A stretch of DNA of 5,446 bases, from the NCBI GenBank assembly GCA_937967805.1, contig CALBTC010000517.1, forward strand, positions 1 to 5,446, read 5' to 3'. How positions within the stretch are numbered: the stretch's first letter is position 1; every line of letters starts with the position of its first letter. This document shows, in pieces, positions 5,364 through 5,446 of the stretch. The position numbers and the translations under genes are program-made. The DNA comes from an uncultured Anaerolineaceae bacterium. GTDB lineage: Bacteria; Chloroflexota; Anaerolineae; Promineifilales; Promineifilaceae. Under the pieces are notes generated by a model. That model was not told the DNA's origin, made no database searches, and saw only the letters and a list, made by a program, of their open reading frames with translations.

Positions 5364-5379
5364 AGTTAAATAAAAAGCT

Positions 5380-5446
5380 ATGCGAACTGTTCTTATTTTT
5401 GCCGAACTGACCATCCGTGAAACGCAGCGGCGCAAGGTGTTGTGGC
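5380..5446 (+). CDS. ABC-2 type permease, N-terminal start (3' end outside window)
   Basis: Only 22 codons are in the window: ATG at 5380, then RTVLIFAELTIRETQRRKVLW. The pattern of a short hydrophobic stretch, then LTIRE and a basic RRKVLW before the first membrane helix, is the usual beginning of ABC-2 permeases that pair with ATPases such as the one at 4366-5286. It would be the membrane half of the exporter. The start is 93 nt after the ATPase stop, with the AACCGCAAAG hairpin in between. No clear Shine-Dalgarno precedes it (the leader is A/T-rich), which is unusual for an operon gene separated by this distance. With so few residues the assignment leans on context. Confidence 0.72.
   Translation, partial: MRTVLIFAELTIRETQRRKVLW

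Noticed and set aside
4278..5435. A 385-codon open frame on the minus strand opposite the ABC ATPase
   Set aside because: It lies antisense to a complete ATPase with all catalytic motifs, reads as Arg/Ser/Pro-rich sequence with no domain, and runs through the hairpin repeat. Long antisense frames are expected in G+C-rich genes.

Overview
The window looks like a chromosomal stretch from a free-living bacterium of moderate to high G+C. The gene content and style (AmmeMemoRadiSam pair, soluble cytochrome c, an ECF sigma factor with a zinc-motif-free membrane anti-sigma-like partner, short intergenic palindromic repeats) fit an environmental Chloroflexota lineage of the Anaerolineae/Caldilineae type. 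That placement is an inference from protein style and needs a database search.

Layout. 1-254: 3' end of a c-type cytochrome gene on +. 266-1060 (-): amrB (MEMO family), convergent with the cytochrome gene, 11 nt apart. 1061-1172: spacer between divergent genes, holding a GATTAC-type repeat, two small palindromes and the amrB ribosome binding site. 1173-2258 (+): amrS, the radical SAM partner of amrB. 2259-2405: spacer with a large imperfect hairpin of the same repeat family plus a second stem-loop. 2406-5446 (+): a probable operon of ECF sigma factor, membrane-anchored anti-sigma-like protein, a 103-residue membrane zinc-ribbon protein, an ABC-2 type ATPase and the first 22 codons of its permease. 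A third GTAATC-type repeat lies between the sigma and anti-sigma genes, and a different AACCGCAAAG/CTTTGCGGTT hairpin lies between the ATPase and permease genes. There is no gene-free stretch longer than 300 bases. I see no tRNA, rRNA, CRISPR array or transposase.

How the genes may work together. AmrB and AmrS belong to the AmmeMemoRadiSam system, whose third component (AMMECR1-like protein A) is not here. The downstream cluster reads as a membrane-signal-controlled regulator pair (sigma plus anti-sigma) followed, with gaps of 5 and 2 nt, by a small zinc-ribbon membrane protein and an ABC transporter, so the transporter may be under the pair's control.

Two patterns are not explained by the genes. 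(1) The palindrome ACGGCCGT occurs 12 times, spread through every complete gene except the small zinc-ribbon gene, and only in two of three codon phases; it resembles the HIP1 highly iterated palindrome of cyanobacteria. (2) A family of GTAATC/GATTAC short inverted repeats occupies three consecutive intergenic spacers and in one case supplies the last codons and stop of a gene.
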